DNA of 64,000 nucleotides from Gonatopus flavifemur (Eukaryota > Arthropoda > Insecta > Hymenoptera > Dryinidae), in assembly GCA_018340375.1 (NCBI GenBank), contig JAFFJZ010000012.1:1302001-1366000 (forward strand), written 5' to 3'. Of this stretch, positions 35,437 through 46,649 are shown piece after piece. The notes beneath the pieces are model-generated. The model did no database searches, was not told the origin of the DNA, and worked only from the letters and a program-made list of their open reading frames with translations. Position numbers and translations under genes: made by a program. Position 1 is the stretch's first letter. Each line of letters begins with the position of its first letter.

Positions 35437-36758
35437 CGAGGTGTGTTCAAAAAGTAAGGTGACTTTGTATTTTTAAGAAAAAATATTTATTTATTTATCA
35501 ATATTTATGTTGTCCCCTTCAAAGTAATCCCCCTCAGATACAATACACTTATGCCAACGGTTTTTCCAATCCTCAAAGCACTTCTCATAAGCACTTTTCG
35601 GTATAGCCTTGAGCTCTTCCAGCGATGCAGTCTTTATCTCTTCAATCGTTGCAAATCTCCGTCCTTTCATAGGTCTTTTTAGTTTTGGGAACAAGAAAAA
35701 GTCACATGGGGCCAAATCCGGTGAATATGGTGGCTGAGGCATGATTGTGGTGTTGTTTTTGGCCAAAAAATCTCTCACAAGCAAAGATGAGTGAGCAGGG
35801 GCATTATCGTGATGCAAAAGCCATGAATTATTTTTCCACAATTCTGGACGTTTTCTTCGTATTGCTTCTCGCAAACGGCGCATAACTTCAAGATAATACT
35901 GTTTATTGACCGTACGACCATATGGTAAGAACTCCTGATGCACCACGCCATGGTAATCGAAGAAAACAGTGAGCAAAACTTTGACATTTGATCGAACTTG
36001 GCGTGCTTTTTTCGGTCTTGGCTCATCTGGGGTCTTCCATTGGGACGATTGGACTTTGGTTTCGACATCATAACCATATACCCATGATTCGTCACCAGTT
36101 ATGACCCTTTTGAGTAAATCTGGGTCGTCGTTGACGTCATTCAACAGTTCTTGAGCGATGTTCATGCGACGGTTCTTTTGGTCAAAATTTAGCAATTTCG
36201 GAACAAACTTCGCTGACACACGTCTCATGCCCAAAACGTTAGAAAAAATTTCATGGCACGAGCCAAGCGATAAACCAACATCCTCAGCAACTTCTCTGAT
36301 AGTGATTCGAAGATTTTCCAAAACAATTTTCTTCATTGCTTGAACGTGTTCATCAGTTGTTGACGTGCTTGGGCGTCCAGAGCGAGACTCGTCATTGGCA
36401 TCTTCCCGGCCATCTTGGAAGAGTTTGTACCACTTGTAAACATTTTTTTTACTCAGAACAGTTTCACCGTATGCTACTGTCAACATTTTAAGTGTTTCGG
36501 AGCACTTTATTTTATTTTTTACACAAAATTTGATGCAAATCCTTTGATCCATATTTTTCGATAGCAAGAAATCGCCGAGCACGCAAAACACTTATAACCT
36601 TTACGCCTCTCACAACCAAACAAAAAATGCTATACACTTGAAACTTGGTACAGATGTTCGGGAAGAGTGTGCCAACATAACAAAACAAAAAAATCGATAA
36701 TCGAAAGTACGTTGCCCGCGAAATTTGAAAAGTCACCTTACTTTTTGAACACACCTCG
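35437..36758 (-). mobile_element. Complete mariner (1322 bp) inserted in the last exon of copy D
   Basis: Terminal repeats CGAGGTGTGTTCAAAAAGTA match at both ends over at least 28 bp. The left flank is TA and the right flank CA. Paralogous exons in A, B and C show the uninterrupted target with TATGTTG, so the right TA has mutated by one base. It splits the codons just before the final cysteine-containing segment. Confidence 0.9.
35491..36552 (-). CDS. Mariner transposase, intact frame (353 aa)
   Basis: Tc1/mariner transposase with the N-terminal helix-turn-helix (SGRPSTSTTDEHV linker). The catalytic D residues lie in ITGDESWVY, LLHHDNAPAH and YSPDLAPCDFFLF, and 34 residues separate the last two. 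I start it at the ATG giving MDQRICIKFC. Thirteen further codons upstream are open but not family-like. It belongs to a different subfamily from the one at 8707-9744 and is related to the broken copy at 42820-43645. Confidence 0.9.
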   Translation of the reverse strand: MDQRICIKFCVKNKIKCSETLKMLTVAYGETVLSKKNVYKWYKLFQDGREDANDESRSGRPSTSTTDEHVQAMKKIVLENLRITIREVAEDVGLSLGSCHEIFSNVLGMRRVSAKFVPKLLNFDQKNRRMNIAQELLNDVNDDPDLLKRVITGDESWVYGYDVETKVQSSQWKTPDEPRPKKARQVRSNVKVLLTVFFDYHGVVHQEFLPYGRTVNKQYYLEVMRRLREAIRRKRPELWKNNSWLLHHDNAPAHSSLLVRDFLAKNNTTIMPQPPYSPDLAPCDFFLFPKLKRPMKGRRFATIEEIKTASLEELKAIPKSAYEKCFEDWKNRWHKCIVSEGDYFEGDNINIDK

Positions 36759-38181
36759 CATGTTGCTGTTCCGCAACACGTTATTGACTCTCATCGCGGA
36801 TGGGTATTTTCTATTCTCATTGTTGTATATGCAATGCCTCTGTGATGGAAAATAAATAAGCGAATCAAAGAAGATGAAAATTTTAATTTCAAATGAAACT
36901 TACATTGGCCCAATTCATTATCAAAGCTTGTTCGAGCAATTTGGGAGATGACTTCTTCTTATGCGCGATTCTATTTTCCTGAAGTACAGAACTGAATGCG
37001 TTGTAGAGGGTTTGGAAAGCCGCATTGTCGTACACGAATTGTTCAAAAATCTCGTTATAGCGTTCCTTTCAAATTTAGATGAATATAACTATTTACAAAT
37101 TCATATTATATTTGTTAAAATCATTTATTTTCTCACCTTGGATTTTTCATTGTTGGTCGATCGTCCTCTGAGACGCTGCAAGTGATATTGATTTTCGATG
37201 CATGCAGTTCTGTTTAAAAACTCATTTAAACCTCCTCCGTACCACTTCGATTCTTTTGAAAATTTGTGCGAAGGAAAACCTGCCATAATACATATATGTT
37301 TTCGGTATTCTCATTATAATAGTTCGAGATGACAATTTATGCTCAAATTAAATCATCGAGATTGGAATGAACTGGAAATGCAAAGAGTACTAATATGCAG
37401 TTATATATACCTCACCTCTTTTTATAATCACCTCATTCAAGAGTAGACTTATTTGGTAGCCTAAAGAGGCGTAAGATATCTCCCTGTGAATTTATAAATC
37501 TTAGTTGACATTCGATTTTGCATGTAACATGTATTGCAATACTCACTCTGATAACGTTGGAGACAGACTCGTGCGATGCAAATAACCGATTGGAAGATCT
37601 ATAAAGGCAGTCACGATATAAATGTTAGAAAAGAAGAATTTCATCATTATTATATTGAAGAATTGTTTCCACAGTGTTCTACATGCATCAGCTAAATTTT
37701 GACTATTGGCGCCAAATATCTCAGCATTTACAGGACAATCATTTTGACAGCAATAACAGCTAAAATCTCAAATATTTAGCTTCAGCAGCTTTTGAATGAC
37801 TGCTCTTGTCATTTCATTTCTCCTCACATAAGTTGCAATGAATCATGGTCTCACGATGATAATGATTATAAAATGAACTCACATATGGTACCCTTCTCAG
37901 AGGAAACAGCAGGTTCGTCGTCCAAAATAGGTAGTCCTCTGAAATAAATTACGATAAATTCCTATGTAAACATGATCTTCAATTCAACAACGATGCGTGA
38001 AGAAGGGTTATTTTCTTACGTTAGAGTCATTGTTTTGGATTTTCTCAACATGGAGTATTCGTATTCTTTGAAATAACGTCGTGCATTCAAAACGGAAATT
38101 AGATGATTGTCAGGCACTTCGTACTTTATGAAACGATTACATACGATCAATTCAAATTCGTATGATAGATTATCGAATCTA

Positions 38182-38660
38182 CCCCAGTAGAAATTATGAT
38201 TAAGAATGAAATGGGCCGCAGCTAGTTTTCCCAGATGTTAAGTTGGTTTTTGGGTAGTTTTGTAACGCACTTTCTAGCTTGTGCCCATCCAGACGTCCCA
38301 GAAAATTGCAAGAATGTAATTCAAATTGCTAATTAGAAATGCCAAGTCATGTTATTTCAGTGAAATCACACCTATGAATAAGGTAATAATGTATTTTGAA
38401 ATGTAATTCCAAGTTATTTCCATAAAAAAATCCCGAGGGACAGATTGAAACGTTTGGGCTTCCTTTTATTCCTCTGGGCGTGTTCATGGACTGTCAATGT
38501 TACTGTACGATCAGTTGAAGCATGAAAAATCTACGTGAAGCAACTGAATGTTCGAGCGTTAAAGTCAAATTGGCTGGAATGTGTTATCTAGATGCCCCCA
38601 CATGGGTCTCACCTAGTACATGGATGGTAAGTGAGACGCCCAGACAAATTTCTACCAAGG
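38182..38660. mobile_element. 479-bp CCCCAG-ended element with TA duplication, intron of copy D
   Basis: CCCCAGTAGAAATT at the left and AAATTTCTACCAAGG at the right, with TA on both sides (38180-38181 and 38661-38662). The homologous intron of copy A (10367-10394) has the uninterrupted site with a single TA. Same family as 29192-29904. Confidence 0.85.
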
Positions 38661-40546
38661 TAGGATTCTAAATATTTACTTTATACAGCTGATCAAGCAA
38701 ATAGTAATCACGATATTTCCCTTCGGTACCGAAGATCACAGAGACGGAATGGACGTCGCCTTCTGTCCGTTGAACTACGTCCTCCAACCTCAAGAACGTC
38801 GTTCTGATGTAGTTTTTCAACGAATCCTTCATTCTTTCCACTATATTTAGCACCTTGAAAAGAATATGTAATCATTATTCGCTTGCTTTTGCAAAGCTAT
38901 TCAAATTCATAATCGATGGACATTTAATCAGTTCCTTACCGCGTCCTTGGATTTGTCCGTAAACCATTTTTTAAGATACATATAATTCAGCGCTCTTAAA
39001 ATATGAGGCTGCTTGATACAGGGATTCCAGGGGGATCTGAAAAACGCATTATATTATTTGGACGAATCGGGTATATAATTTTTTTGCACATTTAGATGCA
39101 CTATCGTAGTTTTATACTTCCGAAAATGTAGTTCTATCGTGTCATGAGCGGCAGAAGCCAGATCTTTTGAAATTTGCACCAAAGATCTGCTGGTTTCCGA
39201 CAAATAAGTTTCCAAGAAGTGAAGTTTGATATGATTAGCTGCGAATACATAAAACTCATTGATTCTGATTGAATCTCGTTGAGTGATGAATCTGTGATTT
39301 TATTGCCCGTTTTTCATCACATCGATGAGGGTTTGATATAATGAAATCTAGTGAACATCCATAGTGTTTTTTTTTAATCTACACAGGAATAGGTGAGGAA
39401 GTAAAATAAAGTCCAGTGTCTTCAAAACTATATTATCAACAATGGGGCTCGCATCGATCCCACTCTATTCATCTTGAACCAGTGCTAGGCATGGAGCTTT
39501 GAGTCACTGCAAAAAAGTTCTTCCTGAAAATTCAGAAGCAAGTGACTTTAAAGAATTATTCACATCCTCTGAACTTTCATAAGGAATTTTTTTGCAGTGG
39601 TGTTGTTTTCTTTCTAAGCTTCATTCGATCTTCAAGATCAAAGTATGATAGTGAGATACGTAGATGCATTTCCCAATCCCTCAATAGACTAACCACAAAG
39701 GTGTCTCACCAATGCAGCGTGGACTATACCGCAGCATCAAATCCCTCAACGCTACCACGTAAGCCATTTCTACGTAGATTCCGATCTCCGAGGTAATCCT
39801 CACTCCAGTTACGTTGATGAATACATCTCGAAGAAAAGATGTCCAGTTCAATTGCGGCTTTGAACAAAAGAAAATTTGAGTTCCTCAAAGAAAAATATTT
39901 TTATTATGATAACGTGACTCTTGTCGTGTCAAGCAGGAGTATTTGTTGAAACGTCATTGAAAAAATTGTTTGGTTGAAACAACAAAAGTTTTGTTGAGCT
40001 AACAGATTTCTATGGTTAATCCTCCCTCAAAAGATCCACCCCCGTAACGATTTCACCATATATGATTCGTCAAGTAGAACAATTCGTGCATCAATGTCGT
40101 TCAGGAAAATACAAGTAAATATTTACCCAATCGGTATGTTTGATTGAAACAAGAGATTGTAGTTCTCCCACCGTTATTGGAGTATGCATCATCATTTCTA
40201 CTTTCGCGATCTAAAAAAAAAGTACAAATGTCACATCGAGAGGAAGCATTCATTGTGACAAAAAAATATCCCATTTTATTAATTCAAAACAATTTTTCAT
40301 TATATTCTGTTCTCACAGTTATTTTTTTCCGGCAAGGCATGAAATGTTATATTTTCATTTTGTTTGTTGAAGTTTGAATCGTTTATTGAAACGAATTAAT
40401 AAACGAATAATGAAATACCCAGACCTAATTCCAGTTGAAGACCCAAAATCTTGCAGCACATTCTTCAAACGATGTTTTCATGTTCGAGGAAATAAATAAC
40501 GATGATTCATCAGATTTTCTGAGTTTGAATTTTTGTTGCCTTTTTA

Positions 40547-41838
40547 CAGGTTGGTTGAAAAGTTTTGAAAGCAAAAATGAAAGAATGTGTATTTTTGATG
40601 AAATGATTTTTTTTATTCAATATAGTCTCCCTCGACTTCAACACACTTATTCCAACGATCCTCCAATAATTTGATACCATCTCTGTAATGATTTTCCGGA
40701 AGCTCCGCAAAATACTGTTCCACAGCTGCAATAGCTTCTTCATTCGAAGAAAAACGCTTTCCACGAAGGAATTGTTTCAAATTTCTGAAGAGATAATAGT
40801 CGGAGGGAGCCAAATCTGGTGAATACGGTGGGTGTTCAAGCAATTCGTACTTCAATTCGTTCAGTTTAGCCATCGCCAGAACACTTGTGTGAACACGTGT
40901 ATTGTCTTGATGAAAAATGATTTTTTTCTTCCGTAAACCGGGTCTTTTTCCACGAATTTTTTCATCCAACTGGTCCAAAAGGTTGCAATAATATCCAGAG
41001 TTAATTGTTTTACCTTTTTCGAGATAATCAATCAACAAAACCCCTTTCGCGTCACAAAAAACCGATGCTAAAACCTTTTTTGCCGATCGTCCTGACTTCA
41101 CCCGTTTTGAAGCTGAACAACTAGCTTCAGTCCACTGTAAACGTTCTTGTTTCAGTTTAGGATCATGATGGTAGATCCAAGTCTCGTCCACAGTCACGAA
41201 ACGACGCAAAAAATCGGTCTTATTCTGCTTAAAACGCTCCAAATTACGCTGAGAAATTTGTTTTCGATTCAGTGTTTGTTGAATTGTCAACGAATGCGAC
41301 ACTAACTTTCCAAAAAGCTTTTTCATATGTAATTCTTCGTGTGAAATATGGAGTACTCGTTCATCCGAGATGCCTATGGTATCAGCAATTTCACGTTTAG
41401 TCAAACTCGGATCTTTACAAACAATATCATAGACTTGCTCAATGATGTCTGATTTGGTTGCACTTTTTGGACGTCCACTACGTGATTGATCTTCAACGCT
41501 TGTACGACCACGTTTAAACTCTAAAACCCATCGATGTACAGTTGGAAATGAAGGAGCAGATTCCTTCAACACTTTATTCATTTTAGTATGAATTTCTGTT
41601 GCTGATAAACCTTCCAAAACAAAGAATTTTATCACTGCACGATATTTGGATTTTTCCATTTTCACAAAATACACTGACACATTAACTTCGAATGGCTCGT
41701 AAACAAAGAATGAATTGACAGATCGGAATAAAATTGTGTGTGTGTTCAAATGAAGGATGAAATATAAAAATAGCGTATAAATTTTGATTCCTGTACTGGT
41801 TAATAGGTGTCGCTTTCAAAACTTTTCAACCAACCTGT
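40547..41838 (-). mobile_element. Complete mariner (1292 bp) in an intron of copy D
   Basis: CAGGTTGGTTGAAAAGTTTT is present at both ends, and the match continues through GAAAGC. TA is duplicated at 40545-40546 and 41839-41840. It interrupts a 210-bp TIR repeat of the 35021-35231 family. Confidence 0.95.
40613..41659 (-). CDS. Mariner transposase, intact frame (348 aa)
   Basis: Begins MEKSKYRAVIKFF. An open extension of 30 codons upstream is not family-like and lies mostly in the 5' untranslated part. The helix-turn-helix region is followed by SGRPKSATKSD. The catalytic D residues lie in VTVDETWIYHH, FHQDNTRVH and YSPDLAPSDYYLF, with DD34D spacing. HQDNTRVH differs from the usual HQDNAPxH next to the second aspartate, which could weaken activity. 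The sequence resembles the irritans/mellifera side of the mariners, so it is a third lineage in this window. Confidence 0.9.
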   Translation of the reverse strand: MEKSKYRAVIKFFVLEGLSATEIHTKMNKVLKESAPSFPTVHRWVLEFKRGRTSVEDQSRSGRPKSATKSDIIEQVYDIVCKDPSLTKREIADTIGISDERVLHISHEELHMKKLFGKLVSHSLTIQQTLNRKQISQRNLERFKQNKTDFLRRFVTVDETWIYHHDPKLKQERLQWTEASCSASKRVKSGRSAKKVLASVFCDAKGVLLIDYLEKGKTINSGYYCNLLDQLDEKIRGKRPGLRKKKIIFHQDNTRVHTSVLAMAKLNELKYELLEHPPYSPDLAPSDYYLFRNLKQFLRGKRFSSNEEAIAAVEQYFAELPENHYRDGIKLLEDRWNKCVEVEGDYIE

Positions 41839-42093
41839 ATAAACAATTCAAACTTTCACACAACATATATTTTCAATAAGATATACGTTTCTTACCGCGT
41901 GGAGGTCGCGTCGGAAATTCATTACATCGTTCAAATCGGTTTTGAAGGAATGTTCAGTTTGTCGATTGATTAGTCCCATGCGCCAAAATACTTGGTTCAT
42001 TTTTTCTTTGTACATAATAGTGTGAGAAATCGTAGAAACATTTTTCAAGTTAGATAAGAATCCACCGTACGCGGAAACGTCGTACTTATCAAT

Positions 42094-42819
42094 CTGAAGA
42101 TAGATTAATAATCAGTTTTAATGAAAGAATTTGATTATTGGTGATTATCGAATGTCCCAGTGTTAATGTTTTATGCGATGGTGCAGAATAGAAAAATTGA
42201 GGGTAAAATTTAACAGCTAAACCCCCAAATGATTTTTCGACCATTGGCAATATATATAGGCGTGTCTTACATTGTCCTGTACAGTGAAGGATTTTGTGTC
42301 CTTTTATAAAAAATTCATGTTGCAGGAAGTTCATTCATAAGTGTGTTGTTTAACCATCCCAAGGAGCATTCGAACGTGTTGTATATACTATAAATGTTCA
42401 GAGTTACATTTCTCACTAAACACGCTGAATACAGCTGAATATAACAGAATACATTCAGGAATGTTGATTCTAATATTGAGACATTTCACTCGAAAAAGAT
42501 TTTTTTGACCTCATTAGGCACTCATCGGTATACGTAGTATACCCAACATGGAGTGCCTATTGCACCCGCTGTCACGCCCCGTCGCCGTATCTTTTGGAAT
42601 GTTTGAGTAATCCAATTGGGAGTTGGATCGTTTTCCATTTCATGCAATACTGATTGATAATGCGTGAGCTTGTCTGTGTGTCCGTTTGTATAAAGAATTT
42701 CTCGTGACCACCTGGGCAGAAATTTATAGGGGGTCTTCTTCGAACCCTTCCCCAAGGGTCATTTAATTTTTATTGCAATCGGACAAGTTCTTCTATTTTT
42801 GAATAATTTTATTCCTCAA
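42094..42819. other. Spacer upstream of copy D
   Basis: I searched for the four missing N-terminal M13 exons and saw none. 42510-42760 has slightly higher GC content without a domain-like frame. The 3' edge abuts a truncated mariner. Confidence 0.4.
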
Positions 42820-43645
42820 AAACAGGGGATCTTGTATGAACATTGTTTTTAGTCAAATAATCGCGTACAAGATGAGATGTGTGTGCCGGTGCGTTATCGT
42901 GATGAAGAAACCACGAGTTATCTCTCCGCAATTCTGATCTCTTGCGACGAATGTTTTCCCTCAAACACTTCAATACGCCCACGTAATATTCCTCATTCAC
43001 TGTCTGATCTGGTGGGAGAAATTCGGAGTGGACCACACCACGTCAATCAAAGAAAACAGTCAACAAAACCTTGATTTTAGATCGACTCTGTCGCGATTTT
43101 TTAGGTTTTGACTCGTCTGAAAAGCGCCATTCCGATGATCGTTGGTTTGTTTCGATGTCATATTCATAGACCCATGTTTCGTCACCGGTAATGATGCCTT
43201 CGATAACATTCTGGCCCAAAGAAAGCATTTGTTTAGCAACATCAATGCCATCCTGTTTCTGCAACAAATTCAACACTCTCGGCACAAGCCGTGCTTCAAC
43301 TCGTCTCATGGCCAAAATATTGTGCATAACGTCCTGCACCGATCCGAACGAGACACCAAGATCGGATGCTATCTCCTTAATGCTCACACGACGATTTGCG
43401 AGGACGATTTCTTGAATTTTATCAATATTTTCGTCAGTGATACTAGTGGATGGACGATCGGAACGAGGCAAATCATCAACCACAATACGACCTGCTTTAA
43501 ACTCTTTGTACCACTCGTACGCTTGTGTTTTCGACATCGTCGAGTCCCCGTAGGTTTCTGTTAACATCTTCAACGCTTCCACACATGAAATTCTTTTAAA
43601 AACACAAAATTTTAGACAAACTCTTTGCTCAATCAAATTCGACAT
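42820..43645 (-). pseudogene. Truncated mariner transposase with one stop codon
   Basis: The frame runs from MSNLIEQRVC at 43645 with IITGDETWVYEY, meets one TGA at 43043-43045, and continues in the same frame through HHDNAPAHTS. It then diverges before the third catalytic aspartate, so YSPDLAPCD is missing. It is related to 35437-36758 but clearly diverged. No terminal repeats were found at either side. Confidence 0.85.
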
Positions 43646-43829
43646 TGTGAAATTCGCAGAACACAACAAACACTGACTCGTTTACAAGGCAACACGCACT
43701 AACTTCTGACGAGTGAGGCGCAAACAGACATTTGAGCGCTAAATAATAGATGAAATAACATGGAAAACAAAAGATTCCGACAATATCTCAAGCGCGGTTT
43801 ATTTGAATAGAGAATTCCGGGTACTTTTT

Positions 43830-45505
43830 GATCAAAAGATATATCTACGCCAAATTACGCCAAGAAGTACGAATACTATGAAATAGGCTTACCTGCATGA
43901 CATAAAAAGTTGCAAAATAACGGAGAGAAATATACGTAGTTTAATGCAGAAGTACGCCAGACTACGACACAGGTTTGGAAGAGCGTAATTGTGGAGTAGT
44001 CAAGAGTATAAACGACAAAAGATGATCATGTGTTTGAGTACAAGTATGAAGAGTATAAGAATATTCAAGAATACGATGACACCGATTTCACTGAGGGACG
44101 GACTTGTGTGTAAGATTTAGTAGAAAGCTCGGATTTTTACAACCGTGTAGGAACTTTGAAAACTTTTCACCACAGAAACGTGAACGTGAAACAGATTAAT
44201 TGGGGACTACGAATTCCTACGAACAACCAAGATTTTTGATACTGAGATTTTTCGTTCGTCCCGTTGCGGAGGCATAGTGTTTCATAGATTTTTTTAGAAC
44301 TTTCTTTTGATAATTTCCATTTTATACGCATTTCCAAGAATTTTAACGAGACAGTTGGGACTTTGAGAACTTTTCACGACCCAAACATGAAAAAAACTGC
44401 TTGGAAACTACGAATTTCTACAAAAAACTAAGATCATTATCGTTCTGAGTTTTAGTTTGTCCCACTAGACTGACATACTTGTCCGTAGATTCTCTCAGAA
44501 AATTCCATTTTCTAAGCATTTCCAAGAATTTTTACGACCCAGTGGGAACTTTGAGAACTTTTCACGATGGAACGCGAATATGCAACCAATTGCGTGGAAA
44601 CTACGAACTTCTACGAAGAACTAAAGAAATGCGTAGTTTTCCGTAGTTGGGTATAGTCTATATTTGGCGTAGGTCGAAGTGGAAAGCAGTACTTCTCTCC
44701 GATGTAAAGTACTTGTACTTGCAAAGGCGTAGTTTTTCGTAATTTTGTATTTTTTACTTTTGGCATAGATTGTTGTGAAGGATAGTCACTTTCATCTATT
44801 CTCAAAATTATAACTTGAGAAGGCATACATTCTTGTAATTATGTACTATTGCTTTGGGCGTTGATTCACGTAATGAGTGGTAGTTTCGAGTAATTTGAAG
44901 TATTCGAGCGTGGAAAGTTGTAGTTTTCTAACTAATATCGAAGCACCGTAATTTACTACACCAATCTACAGACGTGTTCGAAACGGCGGACTTAGGGGTA
45001 GTTTTGGGCGTAATTTGTAGTGTTGCCGCGAGCCGCAAAACGAGCCGTAACGAATTTTAGATTTCAAATTATCTGGATTGAAAGTGAGCTCTTTTTTAGT
45101 CAACCAAATTGGTTTGAAATTCAGTCAAATAGACCCTCAACTGAATTCCAAGGTTTGAACTGGAATATAACTTTATGGATACGAGTTTTAAATTAGTTTA
45201 TATTCGAGCCGGTTTCGAGCCGACATTTCGAGCTGGACCTATACTGTGTGATGTATGAATTAGTTGAAAATTCAAATCCACGGAACTGTGCATGATTATG
45301 AATTCCCAAACCAAAGTATAGGAACATTCAACCAAGTATTGAGACAATTTTTACTTCTTATAGTCCTCACTAAATCCAGTGGAAGTCTAAAGCTCGTTAC
45401 AGCTCGTTTTGCGGCTCGCGGCAACACTAGTAATTTGTTGTAGGTTTTGGCGTAAAATGGTGTAGTTCTTGGCGTACTTTGGCGTAAATATATTTCCACT
45501 AGGGT
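43830..45505. repeat. Composite repeat rich in ACGCCA/TGGCGTA with three tandem units
   Basis: Ends TTTCCACTAGGG at 45505. GGCGTA and TACGCC motifs occur throughout. Between about 44150 and 44610 a unit of about 190 bp (GAACTTTGAGAACTTTTCACGA ... GGAAACTACGAATTTCTAC) occurs three times. The left end is uncertain. Nested element at 45020-45427. Confidence 0.5.
45020..45427. mobile_element. 408-bp TIR element (GTGTTGCCGCGAGCC ends), TA duplication
   Basis: GTGTTGCCGCGAGCCGCAAA is mirrored exactly at the right end, with TA on both sides (45018-45019 and 45428-45429). It is more GC-rich at the ends than its surroundings. It sits inside the previous composite repeat. Confidence 0.85.
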
Positions 45506-45877
45506 TTTGGGGACGTTGCTTATACATACTATGGTACGTTTTCAGAACGTTCTCAAAACGTTATATGAAAACCACGTATTTTATTTCTAACCTATACAAA
45601 TGCATATTCACAGTTTTACCAGGAAAAAAGGTACCAAACAGCCATAAAAATATATTGTGTATTGGATATTTGAAAATGTTTCATTCCAGAAGTTCAAAAC
45701 TATTCATAGAATATAAATGATCAAGGATTAAGTCAATATATTAAGATTCACATAACCTCAAAATTGAAGCGAAACAAAATTTCACTACATGCAATGTATT
45801 AAAGAGATTCTCCTTTTAAATGTTTCATAAACGTTCCATGGAAACCTAAATAAGCCTATACCGGACATTCGTACATC

Positions 45878-46021
45878 CCTGGTACCTGGTACAGCACCGG
45901 ACATTTCTACGTAGCCTCTACGTTGCCTCCACGTGGAATCTTCGGTCTATCCACGTTCACCATTTATTCACGTGGAGTCCAAGGAGATGCGACGTAGTAA
46001 TCGGTGGATGTGCTGTTAGGG
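45878..46021. repeat. Dispersed 130-bp repeat, copy 2
   Basis: Matches 8277-8409 (CAGCACCGGACATTTCTACG, CCACGTGGAATCTTCG, ATGCGACGTAG). Ends CCCTGG and TTAGGG suggest that it belongs to the CCC-ended elements. Confidence 0.6.
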
Positions 46022-46330
46022 TATATACATGCGATATTTTCAATGTTGCCAGAACCAAACGAAGGGATTTTACATGATGGTCTCTAGTGCATGGCAGAAC
46101 ACTGTTCCAAGCCTTAGGCAACTCTGGATAGCTGTGGATTTTCATGAACTCTTTAGTTTTTTTTTCCTCAAATGGATAAAATCTATCAAATTTCGTTGTC
46201 TCACTTGTAACATTTTTTCTAACTCAATCAATCCTTCCATGACATTCGTGTATCCCAAAATTCTTCAAATTCTATATAAATTATTTTTCAATTAATCTCA
46301 CGTGAGAACGAAGTTTTCGAACATATTTAC

Positions 46331-46649
46331 AGTAGAATATTCGTAATCTTTAAAATGATGTCGCACGGTGTACAATGATAACAAATGATTCGCAGGTAGC
46401 TTATACTGCAAAAAAGAAAACAAAAAGATAAACGATTCGTGTTGAAATTTATTTATAAGTATGTGGAATACGTACATTGTACAATGGAATGAGATTGGAA
46501 TACTCCAAGTATTTATCTTCGCTACCGACGATCATCGTGTCAAGATGAACTTGGTCCACCGCCAGCCTGCGTGCTTCCTCCGACAGTACGCTCGTTCCTC
46601 TGATGTAGTGGCTTAATGCGTTTTTCATATGCCTTGCCATATTTCTTGC
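46331..46649 (-). pseudogene. M13 relic E: two middle exons
   Basis: 46649-46476 (58 codons, MIVGSEDKYLEYSNLIPLY) equals copy A exon 10570-10397 in length and phase. 46405-46331 matches exon 10322-10219 (YKLPANHLLS ... YEYST) but runs into GTAAAT after 25 codons, shorter than in A and D. Neighbouring exons were not found on either side. Both exons are open, so E may be a divergent remnant or part of a gene interrupted by insertions. Confidence 0.7.

Larger units (their letters stand above)
35363..42093 (-). pseudogene. M13 copy D: 13 exons, N-terminal exons missing, last exon split by a mariner
   Basis: Exons on the minus strand: 42093-41896, 40210-40127, 39857-39710, 39238-39118, 39036-38940, 38853-38680, 38123-38020, 37938-37883, 37598-37547, 37483-37416, 37279-37137, 37065-36904, then 36839-36759 and 35436-35363 around the mariner. 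Lengths and phases equal those of copy A except 40210-40127 and 37065-36904, each different by one codon. All splice sites are GT-AG and every exon is open. The tripeptide WNP with a following Cys (exon 39036-38940), lost in A, is kept. The zinc motif is NEVII and the downstream ligand site QFVYD. The exons for about the first 160 residues, including the CGG motif, are absent, and the final W is L. Unless a different 5' end exists, it is a pseudogene that decayed recently. Confidence 0.85.

Noticed and set aside
40613..41749. 378-codon version of the mariner transposase
   Set aside because: The first 30 codons are not family-like. The MEKSKYR start at 41659 fits the usual N terminus.
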